27,675 nt of DNA, from the IMG/VR virus record IMGVR_UViG_3300030390_001537, positions 597-28,271 of that record, one strand, 5' to 3'. Below the pieces are notes generated by a model, which was not told the DNA's origin, ran no database searches, and saw nothing but the letters and a program-made list of their open reading frames with translations. A program made the position numbers and the translations under genes. This DNA comes from a virus. Shown here piece by piece: positions 8,035 through 16,989 of this stretch (position 1 is its first letter; every line of letters begins with the position of its first letter).

Positions 8035-9797
8035 TACTTACTGCTATTAGCTAAATAATATTTAATTTTTTCCTCGTCAGTCATTCCTTTAGTTGGATCA
8101 CCTTTGTCATATTTAGGATCTACAAGTCTTATAAACTTATTATAATCATCTTTATTACTTAATTTAAACTCTTTAGCATCTTGATCTCCAATTTTAACGC
8201 TAATAGCATTTGTACCAGGTATAGCTTCTTCAAAAGTAACATTAGGGTATAAATCTTTTAATTTACTTACAACACCAGTTTCTTCTTTATTAAATTCTTG
8301 AAAACTTATCAAAGGATCTATATCAAAAGATTCTTCTCCAACTACAAAATCATCTGTTTTTGTATTTATATATGTTTCAATAACAGAAACGTCATAGTTT
8401 TTTGGAGTTTGTTTAAGAAGTTTACGTTCTAAATTTTCAATTTGTTTTTTATTATTTAAATTAAAAGTTTGACTAAAAGGTTCTCCAGTGGCCTCACCGC
8501 TACTGTCTAAATCTTGAGTTACAAAAGTAATTGAATCGCCATCTTTTTTTATTTTTCTAATATTTCTACCATCTAATTCAGTTCCTATATATGGATCTTC
8601 ACTTCCTTTTTTTCCTTCTTTTAAATCCTTTAAGTTATTTATAAACTTGTCACTATAACTCTTTTCTTCAGGGTTTATTGTTCCATTACCGCTAGAATCA
8701 CTAGAGCTTTTTCCTCCACCTTCTTTTATTTCCTGCTCACTTAAAGTGTATTTATCTTCTTGAGTGGTGAATCTATCTTTTACTTTTGTTTTTAAATAAG
8801 TTTTTAATTGTTCCTTATTTTCTTTAGGGTTATAAACCCCAGACCCACCAAGCATTTGCCAAGTTGACTGACTAACTGAACCTCCTCCATCAACCCAATT
8901 ATCTAAGGTATTGTCAAGGTTTTTATTTGCCTGTGTATAACTAACTTCAACATCTTTAAAATTAACAGGATCACCATTTCTTATACCTTCTCTATAACTT
9001 GTTATTTTTGTAGACAAAGTGTCATAAGTTTTCTTTAAAGTTTTATTCCAAATACCATCCATGAAAGTATTGTATTCCTCACCGTTAACAGTGTCAATTA
9101 AATTTCCACCATTCTCTCTAAAATCTACATAATCTTGGTAAGCAGTTTCAAAAACTTTTCCGTCTCCATCTTCATATTTAAAAACTTGACCAGAAGGTAA
9201 ACTTAAAACTTGAAATCTTTCTGGGTTTTTACCAGTTCTTAAATCTCTTAACATGTGTAATTTTACAGATTGTAAAGGATCATTGCTATTTAATATAGCT
9301 CCATCTTCGTTTTCACCTATTTTAGCACCATTTACAAAAGCTGAATCTGTTTGTTCTGCTTCTTGATTAAAAAGAGAAGCCATTACTGGGTATTGTTTTA
9401 TCATGTTCTTCAAAGCTCTTTCAGCTCCTCTATATGCTTCTGTACCTGGCAAATTATCACTCATTATATCTAAAAAATATTTAGAATTATTTTTAATTTG
9501 ATTAGTTACAGCAACATCTTCTTGTTCCCAGCTTTCAGTTCTTGGCTGGTTTATATTTTCAAAGTTATCAATTTCAACTTGATAGCCATCTGTAGCCGCT
9601 TGTTGTCTATCTCTTAAGTTTTTTAGTTCTTTATCTTTTTCCTCTTGCTCTTTTTTAGCTTCTTTAGCTCTAGCTATTTCTTGAGCTCTTTGAAATCTAA
9701 GTTCATTACCTATTTGCTGATTAACGTTTTCTAAACCCTGATTTAAAGTGTCAAAACTTTTATCGATTACTTGACTTGGCTGTCTGTATGTTCCCAT
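8034..9797 (-). CDS. Putative internal virion/ejection protein (587 aa)
   Basis: I do not recognise a catalytic domain. The N-terminal 75 residues are charged and Gln/Lys/Glu rich (RAQEIARAKEAKKEQEEKDK), predicting a helix or coiled coil. The rest is a hydrophilic mix of helical and strand-like stretches with a Gly/Ser-rich hinge (GGGKSSSDSSGNG) near 365-375. No signal peptide or membrane segment is visible. The gene sits between a gp14-like gene and the giant multidomain gene, the place where T7-like phages carry gp15, so a role in the internal core or DNA-ejection complex is inferred from order only. Its stop TAA shares a base with the next ATG, so both products are probably made together. 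The start at 9797 follows an A/T-rich leader (AAATTAATAAATAAC) without a Shine-Dalgarno site. Confidence 0.7.
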   Translation of the reverse strand: MGTYRQPSQVIDKSFDTLNQGLENVNQQIGNELRFQRAQEIARAKEAKKEQEEKDKELKNLRDRQQAATDGYQVEIDNFENINQPRTESWEQEDVAVTNQIKNNSKYFLDIMSDNLPGTEAYRGAERALKNMIKQYPVMASLFNQEAEQTDSAFVNGAKIGENEDGAILNSNDPLQSVKLHMLRDLRTGKNPERFQVLSLPSGQVFKYEDGDGKVFETAYQDYVDFRENGGNLIDTVNGEEYNTFMDGIWNKTLKKTYDTLSTKITSYREGIRNGDPVNFKDVEVSYTQANKNLDNTLDNWVDGGGSVSQSTWQMLGGSGVYNPKENKEQLKTYLKTKVKDRFTTQEDKYTLSEQEIKEGGGKSSSDSSGNGTINPEEKSYSDKFINNLKDLKEGKKGSEDPYIGTELDGRNIRKIKKDGDSITFVTQDLDSSGEATGEPFSQTFNLNNKKQIENLERKLLKQTPKNYDVSVIETYINTKTDDFVVGEESFDIDPLISFQEFNKEETGVVSKLKDLYPNVTFEEAIPGTNAISVKIGDQDAKEFKLSNKDDYNKFIRLVDPKYDKGDPTKGMTDEEKIKYYLANSSK

Positions 9798-9811
9798 GTT
9801 ATTTATTAATT

Positions 9812-10660
9812 TTAATCACCAGTGTTAGTATTACCTCCCAACAGTTGACTATTAGAGCCTAATGTTGATGGATCTGTAAATCCTGATTGAAAAGTAGAAG
9901 AATTGTAACCACTAGTACTTGAATTATCAATTGGTGGCATATTAGAACTACCACCACCACCACCACTATTTTTTTTATTGTACATAGATAAACCTAAGGT
10001 AGTTAAACTACCAGCAGCTCCAGTAAAAGCACCCATAGCATCTTGTTGATATTGCATTTGTTGAGCTGTTTGATTATCTATCAAGGCTTGATTCCTGTCC
10101 AACTGCATTAATTCTCTATTTTCTTGTTGCTGCCAAGCTCGACCTTCAGCGCCTATAGCCGCTTGTTCTAACTGTAGTTTTTGAGCTTGAACACTTACTT
10201 CTCCTTGAGCTTTTAATCGGTTATTTCTAGCCTCTTGTTGTTCGATGTTAGCTGATATACCTCTTTTACTTCTAGCTGCTGCCTGTGCTAATGCTGTTGC
10301 TCCACCTGATCCAAAACCTCCAGCCTGCATAGAGTCTAAAGTATTTGCCAAAGCTAAATCAGCTTGTTCAGCTTGCATTTCTGCAGCTTGAGTAGCTACT
10401 GGTAAGTTAGCGTAAGGATTAGTTATTTGGCCAGCTAAATCTTTTATATCTTGACTAGCGTTGTAAATGTTTTGTCTAGAGTTTTCTAAGTCTGTAAGTT
10501 GGTCTTGCAATTTTTTAGCATCTGCCTTAGCTTTTTTAGCTTTATTGCTAGCCATTATACCGCTAAATGCTTGAGCACCAATCCCAAGTAATGCCACTAA
10601 AGGAAATGGCATAGCTAATTGAGGTTCGTAATTAAATGTTTCTAATATTTCTAATAACAT
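9812..10660 (-). CDS. gp14-like internal virion protein (282 aa)
   Basis: A hydrophobic segment near the N-terminus (about 17-37, PFPLVALLGIGAQAFSGIMA) is followed by a long Ala/Gln/Lys-rich helical region (38-215) and a low-complexity Gly/Ser/Asn tail starting with a five-glycine run. A short Gly-rich break (AGGFGSGGATALAQAA) lies near 112-127. This plan, one membrane segment plus an Ala/Gln helix, is that of T7 gp14-type internal virion proteins, which leave the capsid with the DNA and form part of the channel across the host envelope. Neighbours agree: the tail genes precede it and two large putative ejection proteins follow. A second in-frame ATG at 10612 (Met17, directly before the hydrophobic segment) is an alternative start; neither has a Shine-Dalgarno site. 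Similarity is architectural and no alignment was made. Confidence 0.7.
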   Translation of the reverse strand: MLLEILETFNYEPQLAMPFPLVALLGIGAQAFSGIMASNKAKKAKADAKKLQDQLTDLENSRQNIYNASQDIKDLAGQITNPYANLPVATQAAEMQAEQADLALANTLDSMQAGGFGSGGATALAQAAARSKRGISANIEQQEARNNRLKAQGEVSVQAQKLQLEQAAIGAEGRAWQQQENRELMQLDRNQALIDNQTAQQMQYQQDAMGAFTGAAGSLTTLGLSMYNKKNSGGGGGSSNMPPIDNSSTSGYNSSTFQSGFTDPSTLGSNSQLLGGNTNTGD

Positions 10661-10670
10661 ATTTTATTTT

Positions 10671-12641
10671 TTAAGATGATTGTACAAATGTAGTTCCTAC
10701 AGACCAAAGTTCTTTTAATCCACCAACGTTAGTACTATTGTCTACTCTAATTTGAACATTAGCTACATAACCTTTAATACCACCAAGTAAACTTCCTGAA
10801 ATAACTTCTTGATCACTTGCGCTTGATAAATTAGATATATTTGCTACGTATAAATTTTCTTTTCTATTAAAACCAGACCTTTGTGGATATCCGCTATTTG
10901 GATCTACATATAAGCCTTCATCATAACTCCTTATTACAGGAGATGTGTCAGCAAAACCAACCCCATCATTAGTAAATCTTGTCACACTACCTTGCAAACT
11001 AGAAATAGACCAGCCATTGTCACCTTCGTAATTTATTGTTTGAAAGCTCTTTTTAGTAGAGGGATTAGAATTAACTACAAAATCTATACTACAAGATACC
11101 GGTATTCCATAATAATTTAAATAATTATTATTTGTTACGTTGTTTACGTAGTGTTTATAAATGCAGTTGTTGTATGTAGAAAAATAACTACCTTTTAGAC
11201 TAAATATATTTCCAGGTTTATAGCTATATGTACTAACCCAACCTTTTACATTTTCACTATATGACAAAGTAGCAAATAATTCATTTTCACTAACAAAAGA
11301 AGGTTCTAATTGTAGGGAAATAGTATAGTATCTATTGTGATTATCCCAACCACCAATTATTTTGCTTTTATATTCATATTCAAAAAATCCAGAAGATTCA
11401 GGTATCACATTATTACTTGTTGATACAGATAGTATAGAAGGTGTTATACCGCTTACAATAGATATATCTGTAACAGAAGCACCTGTATTGACAATTGATC
11501 CAGAAGAGGTTGAGTTTAACACAGAACTCCCTAAAAAAACCTTACATATATCAGTATTAGAAGATTCAATATAAAAAGGATTTTGAAAGCTAGTAGTACT
11601 ACTTAGCATAGAAGATGTTAAAACAAAACTTATTGAACCGCTAAATTTAACATTATCTCCTGGTATAGTAACAGTATCACCTACTCTATAACCAGATCCT
11701 CCAGTTAAAGTTGTTTGAACTTGAACAACTGATTGAGAAGTAGTAAACACAGTAACTTCAGCATCAACACCTATCCCATCTGATGTCACACTGAGTGGAC
11801 TAGCAGTACCAAGTGCTATAAAAGTATACAAACTTAAATCTAAATCACCAGAAAATAAATTAACTCCATTAATTATAGATCTAGGCGGGTTAGAAACTAA
11901 AGTCCATGATATGTTTTTATTTTTATAATTATTATCTAAAGAACTTAAAGAATCCCTAAAAAAGTCTTTCATACCATATTCAGATATTTCTGTCAAACCA
12001 TCCATAGATAATCTAATAATAGAGCCTCTTACTGGATCTGCAAAATATTTTCTAAAGCCAAATTGAGCAAATGATTCTGGGTTTTTACCAATACCAAATC
12101 TACCTGAATATGGTACGTTTTGCCCTACAACAGGTATATTTGAACTTTCGGCAGATCCTTGAGTACCTGAGTATATAGTGTTTTTATTTATTAAAGAGTA
12201 AGATGTTTTGTTTTCTTGAAATATAATTAAGTTAGTGTTTTCTGCAAAAAGCTTTTGTATACTTCCGTTTGCTGGATCTAAGTCACTAGTAGTGTCTTTT
12301 GCAATAGAAAAAACATTGGTTCTATTAACATCAGTTCTAGAGTTGTAAACACCTGAATATATTAAAGATGAACTTCTAATATCTTGTAAAGGGTTTTTTT
12401 CATTTAAATAGGCTCTAACTCCTTGTGAAACCATATCATTGTTAAACCCTCCTTTAATTCTAGCTTCTTCTGCGTAAAAATTATCAGTAGTGTTAGATGT
12501 GTTTACATCAATAGGAAAATCTGGATAACCATGTGGATTCCAATCTAAACCTGGCCACTTGGGATCATTGTAAGAACCACCACCCTGCAGCTGCTTAACC
12601 CAGAAAGAATTAAAATAACTTACTTCTATTATTGCACTCAT
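10671..12641 (-). CDS. Tail/stabilisation-type structural protein (656 aa) with a GxGYxxGD module
   Basis: A beta-rich protein, high in Ser, Asn, Thr and Gly, with no signal peptide. The N-terminal part contains EEARIKGGFNND and GVRAYL (about 58-79), then LIIFQENKTSYSLI, then YFADPVRGSIIRLSMDGL at about 198-216 followed by YGM and DFFRD. These propeller-like blade phrases match my memory of tail proteins from marine and Bacteroidota podoviruses. A module with GGSGYRVGD (314-322) occupies about 288-345 and is shared with the three upstream genes. The C-terminus (YPQRSGFNRKENLYVANISN) looks like another blade. It follows the 1432-residue protein by 47 bases, and the two may form one tail-hub assembly or represent a split ancestral gene. 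The exact role (nozzle, hub or fibre adaptor) cannot be told from sequence alone. Confidence 0.65.
   Translation of the reverse strand: MSAIIEVSYFNSFWVKQLQGGGSYNDPKWPGLDWNPHGYPDFPIDVNTSNTTDNFYAEEARIKGGFNNDMVSQGVRAYLNEKNPLQDIRSSSLIYSGVYNSRTDVNRTNVFSIAKDTTSDLDPANGSIQKLFAENTNLIIFQENKTSYSLINKNTIYSGTQGSAESSNIPVVGQNVPYSGRFGIGKNPESFAQFGFRKYFADPVRGSIIRLSMDGLTEISEYGMKDFFRDSLSSLDNNYKNKNISWTLVSNPPRSIINGVNLFSGDLDLSLYTFIALGTASPLSVTSDGIGVDAEVTVFTTSQSVVQVQTTLTGGSGYRVGDTVTIPGDNVKFSGSISFVLTSSMLSSTTSFQNPFYIESSNTDICKVFLGSSVLNSTSSGSIVNTGASVTDISIVSGITPSILSVSTSNNVIPESSGFFEYEYKSKIIGGWDNHNRYYTISLQLEPSFVSENELFATLSYSENVKGWVSTYSYKPGNIFSLKGSYFSTYNNCIYKHYVNNVTNNNYLNYYGIPVSCSIDFVVNSNPSTKKSFQTINYEGDNGWSISSLQGSVTRFTNDGVGFADTSPVIRSYDEGLYVDPNSGYPQRSGFNRKENLYVANISNLSSASDQEVISGSLLGGIKGYVANVQIRVDNSTNVGGLKELWSVGTTFVQSS
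11607..11780 (-). repeat. GxGYxxGD module, copy E (656-aa protein, residues ~288-345)
   Basis: Starts DGIGVDAEVTVF and contains GGSGYRVGDTVTIPG. It is the most diverged of the five copies but keeps the order G-x-G, beta strand, G-x-G-Y-x-x-G-D, strand. Boundaries are estimated by eye. Confidence 0.6.
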
Positions 12642-12688
12642 ATTATAATCACTTATTTTTAATAAATATTACTAACAACACTAAATTG

Positions 12689-15600
12689 CTAAATTTGGGT
12701 TATTTCTATAGTCTCTTCATTAGCTTGCACGCCAGCACCATCTTCCACAGTGAACTTAATTTGCCAAGTAACAGATTGTAATAACTCGCCAACATTTACA
12801 GTTACAGTATATGGAGGGTCATTATTAGAGCTATTTCCACCTGCCCAATAGTTTGTATCTGTCCAATTTCCCTGACCGTCTGGATCAATAACGGTTGAAG
12901 CCACTTGATCTGAAAATATACTTGAGTTAACGAAGAATATGACATAAGCAGCATTTACAGTGTTATAACTAGGGTTAGCAATAAACTGACTAATAGAAGT
13001 TATAGGAACTCCTGCTAATGGCTCAATTGCTTCACCGATTCTAATAAAGAACTTTATGTTTAAATACTCTTTTTGTAGTACTATTTGATAATCCTCTACT
13101 TGAGGCGTGTTAGCTGGTAATATAACAGGTTCTAAAGCGCCAAATGGATTATCAGGAGGCAATGTTTTATTCGTACCAGCTATAGCTTTTATAGAAGTTA
13201 TATTCCACCTTAAATCTTCTCGCTGTGATATTATTTCACCGCTACCATTAACAGCGTTAAATGCACGAGTTGCTATATCTTGAGATGCGTAATTTCCATC
13301 TGGGACTAAAATACCATTAGAACTTAAACCAGAAACCGTATATGGCGGTAGATTAGTAGGATCAGTTGGCAATATTAAAGTAGGCGCTACATTAGTTACT
13401 TGACCACTAAAAGTTTTAAATAAATCTACACCGTTTAAAGTTAATTTAACTGTAAACACAAAAGTAGTTAACAAAGAATCAAATCCAACATAGAAACCTT
13501 GACCAGGCTGCTTATTAGTAGAAATTGTAAATTCACCATTGTTATTGTTTATTATAAATTCTCCATTTCTAGGATTATTATGTCCGTCTATAACACTAAC
13601 TAAAACACCTGTAGAATTAGCTAAGCTTACTGGTGTAGGTGTAATAGACGTTATAGGCGCATTTACTATATTTAAAAAAGTAAAAATATTAGTGCAGACT
13701 GTAGGTCCAGTACTTGCTTCAGAAAGAATAAATCCAATACCTGTTATTGCGACAGGAAATTCTAAATTATCTATTCCAGTTAATATAGCGCTATTTAACT
13801 CGCTAATAAGACCAGCAGATGTAGTTTCATAAAATATATCTAACAAAGACTTGATAGGTTTTGTTTCGGCTATGGCTAATTTAGCAGAAAAATCATTTTC
13901 TTCTGCAACTCCTATAGACTTAGAAGTAGATAATATACCAACTATTGGATTGTTATTTGAATTAAATATAATACCGGCTGGGCCAAAAGTTAATGTAGAG
14001 CCAACATCAATGGAAATATTAGTTCCTCTTATATCTACATTACCTTTACCATTGCCATCCACATAGTAAGAAAATACATAAGCTCCTTCGGATTGAGATA
14101 TAGATACATTACCAGAATTGTCTATAACTGTAACTGACATTCCTGATTGTATTTTATCATTTATTGATTGTAATTCAACTGTTCCAGGCATAGGTACAGC
14201 ACCTCCTCCAGCTTTACTTAATGATGAGGTTTTAGTTAAAGATATACCTAAGTCACTTAGCTCCGATAATGAAACAACGCTTTCTATATCTGTACCTGGA
14301 TAGTGTTGCTTTGAAGTGGTTGATGTGTTTTCAACTCTTAAACTTAGTCTAGCATCAGATCTATAGTTAGTTTGGCTAGGGCCTACATCTAACAAGTCTT
14401 TAGGTATTTTATTTATATTGTCTCCATATATACTAATAGTTGCTCTAGTTGCACTAGCAACACCATCTTCGTTTATAGCTCCGTTAACTATACCGGGCAA
14501 ATAAACATTGTAATAGTCTTGTTCTTGCTGTTTTACAACTATCTTATAACTATACCAACCTGTTATATTTGGAGATGTGTTAGTATTGTATATAAAAGTA
14601 GCATTAGCACCCGCAGCAGGTGCAGCAGCACTACCAGGTATAGTTATAACATCACCGTTTTGATACCCATTACCTGGATTGTTTATAACAACTGAAACTA
14701 TAAAACCTCCACCAAGTGATGGGGGATTTGACAAAGTGTAGTTTACGGTAAGCCCAATACCACTTCCTCCGGTGGTAGGAGCTCCAATAGGCTCTGTTTT
14801 ATAATCAAAACCTGGAGTTAAATTAGATATACTAGACGGGTCATAGCTAATAAACAGACCAGGATAACCTGGTATTCCTGTTACATCTGGAACTCCAGAG
14901 TTAAATTTAACCTTTAAAGAATCACCTGGCCAAGTTTCTGGGCTTGGACCACCATTTATAAGAGTAGGTTGCCCTGTTGGATAAAATGGGTGAAAAATAG
15001 TAGATCCAAAAAATAAATTATTGGTATTAGATTCATCTATAGAAGACAATACAACATCAGACTGCCTACCATACCTGTCAGAGAGCACTACACCAACTTG
15101 ATAACTTCTATTTTGTTTTAAAGTATGGTTTTGATATTCTCTTCTAATATTACCGTTTATAACACCAGTCGAAGTGGGTAATATTACTGATTTTGGCGCA
15201 GCAGAAACTTCATAGTTTAAAGAGTCGACACTACTATGTCCATCTACGTAATTACCATAAATAATTCTATTGCCAGAAATTTCTTGTGTTAAGCTTTTTA
15301 AAGGAACTCTGTCACTTACTCTAGTTATTTCATCTTCAGGCAAAACTCTTTTTGGAGCTCTAGATTGATAGTCATAAGTGATGTAGTTACTATTTATTGA
15401 TTTAAATTCTTCTCTACTTATAGTATCTAAAACTTTTATAACATTTTCAGAATCATCTTTGTATATTATATCTATCTCTTCTACATGCATTTTTTCATTT
15501 AGCTCACTAAATAATCTAACGTTAGAGTTTAAACACTGTGGTGCTGGAATTTTTAAAGATACACTGTTAATAGCATTTTGAAAAAAATCTAACTCAGTTG

Positions 15601-16987
15601 ACTCATAGGCTAGCTCAGAGTCATAAACATCTACATCAGTTGCGGCTCCATTTGTATTTAAAGATTTAGTTTTTGATAAAAAATATCCATTTTGTTTTGG
15701 CATAAAACATGCTTGAGTAAATGGAGAAATTAAAGAATTTTCATTATCATCAAATCTAAATCTATAAGCAAATCTTACAAATTTATCTTTTAAAAACTCG
15801 CAATCACCAGGCCAATTAGCGTCATAATCTGGGTTTGCTCCAAGAGTTATTTTTGTAAATCCAGTAATTGTTTGAGGATTATCTTTCCAAGATATAGTTA
15901 ATTCAAGGCTTGTCCCTACGTAATTAGCAGCTGTGACTATAGATCCTTCAGTTCCTACTAACTGACCAGCTGGATTTTCTATTTTAGCTATAGCGCCTAA
16001 GAATTTTACCCCTGCTTGATTAGCAGCTCCTGATACTGTGAATTGTACATTAGAAGTAATACTGACAGGAACACTGGTTAGTTCAAAAGTAGATGGCAAA
16101 AACTCACTGCATTTGTCTTTCATTGTAGATTGTAACTCTACAACTAAAGTTATTTGAGCACTACCTGATCTAGGAGCTATGTTTATAATATCGCCATTTT
16201 GATAACCTTCTCCTTGGTTTATTATTTTAATAGCAACTAAATTACCCGTAGCAGCTGAAGTAGCACTAGTTATTTGAACTGTTAGACCAACACCAACTCC
16301 TGTATTAGCTGTTGTAGGTACTATCTCATCTAATAAATCAAAATAAGAGGCTGGAGTACCTATAACTCCACCGCCATTATCAGTAACAGAGTAATCTACT
16401 ATATAATTATCTATTAATTGTATTGTATCAAGCGGATAATATTTAGCTACTGATATTTGATCTTCATTAGTGTAGTATGTAGGGTCTGGTCTATTAGCCG
16501 GGTTGGCTTTATTAACGTTTATTTTTCTTGGTTGATTCCTGTTATCAGTCCAAAATAATAAATCTTCTAATAAATTTACGTTTAATATATCATGAGTTAA
16601 AGAAAAATTTAAAAAACTACCTTCAACTAATTTTATGTTTGAATTTGTTTCAATATTTCTTTTCCATATTTGGCATAAAGCATTTCTACTAGCAAATAAA
16701 GACAATTTATCAGTAGATGTGTCTATAAAATTTGTTATAAAAACGTATATATCTTTATTTTTTTCATCTGCAAAAACCCCAATTATTTTAGCTTCACAAT
16801 TATTAGTTAGATCAAAGTCTGTTAGTTTTATATTACCTAAAGAAGTATTAACTGTACCAACATCTGATCCTTCAGATTGACTAATTTCTACATTTAAAGC
16901 ATCTCTATACTCACCATTGGGAATTAATCTTTCATCTAGATCTTTATTCATTCTAGATTTTATAAAAGTGTTTTTAGTTTGAGCCAT
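12689..16987 (-). CDS. Large tail stabilisation-like structural protein (1432 aa) with two GxGYxxGD modules
   Basis: The N-terminus (MNKDLDERLIPNGEYRDALN, 13-32) and LLFWTDNRNQPRKIN near 150 are typical of the propeller-type 'stabilisation' tail proteins I associate with crAss-like and marine Bacteroidota phages. Further family-like phrases are QEISGNRIIYGNY (about 566-578), LKQNRSYQVGVVLSDRYGRQ (about 619-638) and WYSYKIVVKQQEQDYYNVYL (about 809-828). Two GxGYxxGD modules are present, at about 229-282 and 739-796; the second directly precedes the WYSYKIVV block and looks inserted. Residues from about 1100 to the end are Ig-like, Asn/Thr-rich and lack obvious family phrases. The gene starts 2 bases after the stop of the 474-residue gene. 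The protein probably belongs to the tail complex below the connector. Its length is unusually great, in part because of the modules and C-terminal extension. Confidence 0.75.
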   Translation of the reverse strand: MAQTKNTFIKSRMNKDLDERLIPNGEYRDALNVEISQSEGSDVGTVNTSLGNIKLTDFDLTNNCEAKIIGVFADEKNKDIYVFITNFIDTSTDKLSLFASRNALCQIWKRNIETNSNIKLVEGSFLNFSLTHDILNVNLLEDLLFWTDNRNQPRKINVNKANPANRPDPTYYTNEDQISVAKYYPLDTIQLIDNYIVDYSVTDNGGGVIGTPASYFDLLDEIVPTTANTGVGVGLTVQITSATSAATGNLVAIKIINQGEGYQNGDIINIAPRSGSAQITLVVELQSTMKDKCSEFLPSTFELTSVPVSITSNVQFTVSGAANQAGVKFLGAIAKIENPAGQLVGTEGSIVTAANYVGTSLELTISWKDNPQTITGFTKITLGANPDYDANWPGDCEFLKDKFVRFAYRFRFDDNENSLISPFTQACFMPKQNGYFLSKTKSLNTNGAATDVDVYDSELAYESTELDFFQNAINSVSLKIPAPQCLNSNVRLFSELNEKMHVEEIDIIYKDDSENVIKVLDTISREEFKSINSNYITYDYQSRAPKRVLPEDEITRVSDRVPLKSLTQEISGNRIIYGNYVDGHSSVDSLNYEVSAAPKSVILPTSTGVINGNIRREYQNHTLKQNRSYQVGVVLSDRYGRQSDVVLSSIDESNTNNLFFGSTIFHPFYPTGQPTLINGGPSPETWPGDSLKVKFNSGVPDVTGIPGYPGLFISYDPSSISNLTPGFDYKTEPIGAPTTGGSGIGLTVNYTLSNPPSLGGGFIVSVVINNPGNGYQNGDVITIPGSAAAPAAGANATFIYNTNTSPNITGWYSYKIVVKQQEQDYYNVYLPGIVNGAINEDGVASATRATISIYGDNINKIPKDLLDVGPSQTNYRSDARLSLRVENTSTTSKQHYPGTDIESVVSLSELSDLGISLTKTSSLSKAGGGAVPMPGTVELQSINDKIQSGMSVTVIDNSGNVSISQSEGAYVFSYYVDGNGKGNVDIRGTNISIDVGSTLTFGPAGIIFNSNNNPIVGILSTSKSIGVAEENDFSAKLAIAETKPIKSLLDIFYETTSAGLISELNSAILTGIDNLEFPVAITGIGFILSEASTGPTVCTNIFTFLNIVNAPITSITPTPVSLANSTGVLVSVIDGHNNPRNGEFIINNNNGEFTISTNKQPGQGFYVGFDSLLTTFVFTVKLTLNGVDLFKTFSGQVTNVAPTLILPTDPTNLPPYTVSGLSSNGILVPDGNYASQDIATRAFNAVNGSGEIISQREDLRWNITSIKAIAGTNKTLPPDNPFGALEPVILPANTPQVEDYQIVLQKEYLNIKFFIRIGEAIEPLAGVPITSISQFIANPSYNTVNAAYVIFFVNSSIFSDQVASTVIDPDGQGNWTDTNYWAGGNSSNNDPPYTVTVNVGELLQSVTWQIKFTVEDGAGVQANEETIEITQI
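14600..14773 (-). repeat. GxGYxxGD module, copy D (1432-aa protein, residues ~739-796)
   Basis: TGGSGIGLTVNYT opens the copy and PGNGYQNGDVITIPG follows at 771-785. The plus-strand DNA acctggattgtttat at 14672-14686 is identical to 17998-18012 in copy B, suggesting common origin beyond protein-level similarity. Confidence 0.75.
16142..16303 (-). repeat. GxGYxxGD module, copy C (1432-aa protein, residues ~229-282)
   Basis: TGVGVGLTVQIT opens the copy and GEGYQNGDIINI lies at 259-270. It is closest to copy D in the same protein (both GxGYQNGD), consistent with duplication within the gene. Confidence 0.75.
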
Positions 16988-16989
16988 AC

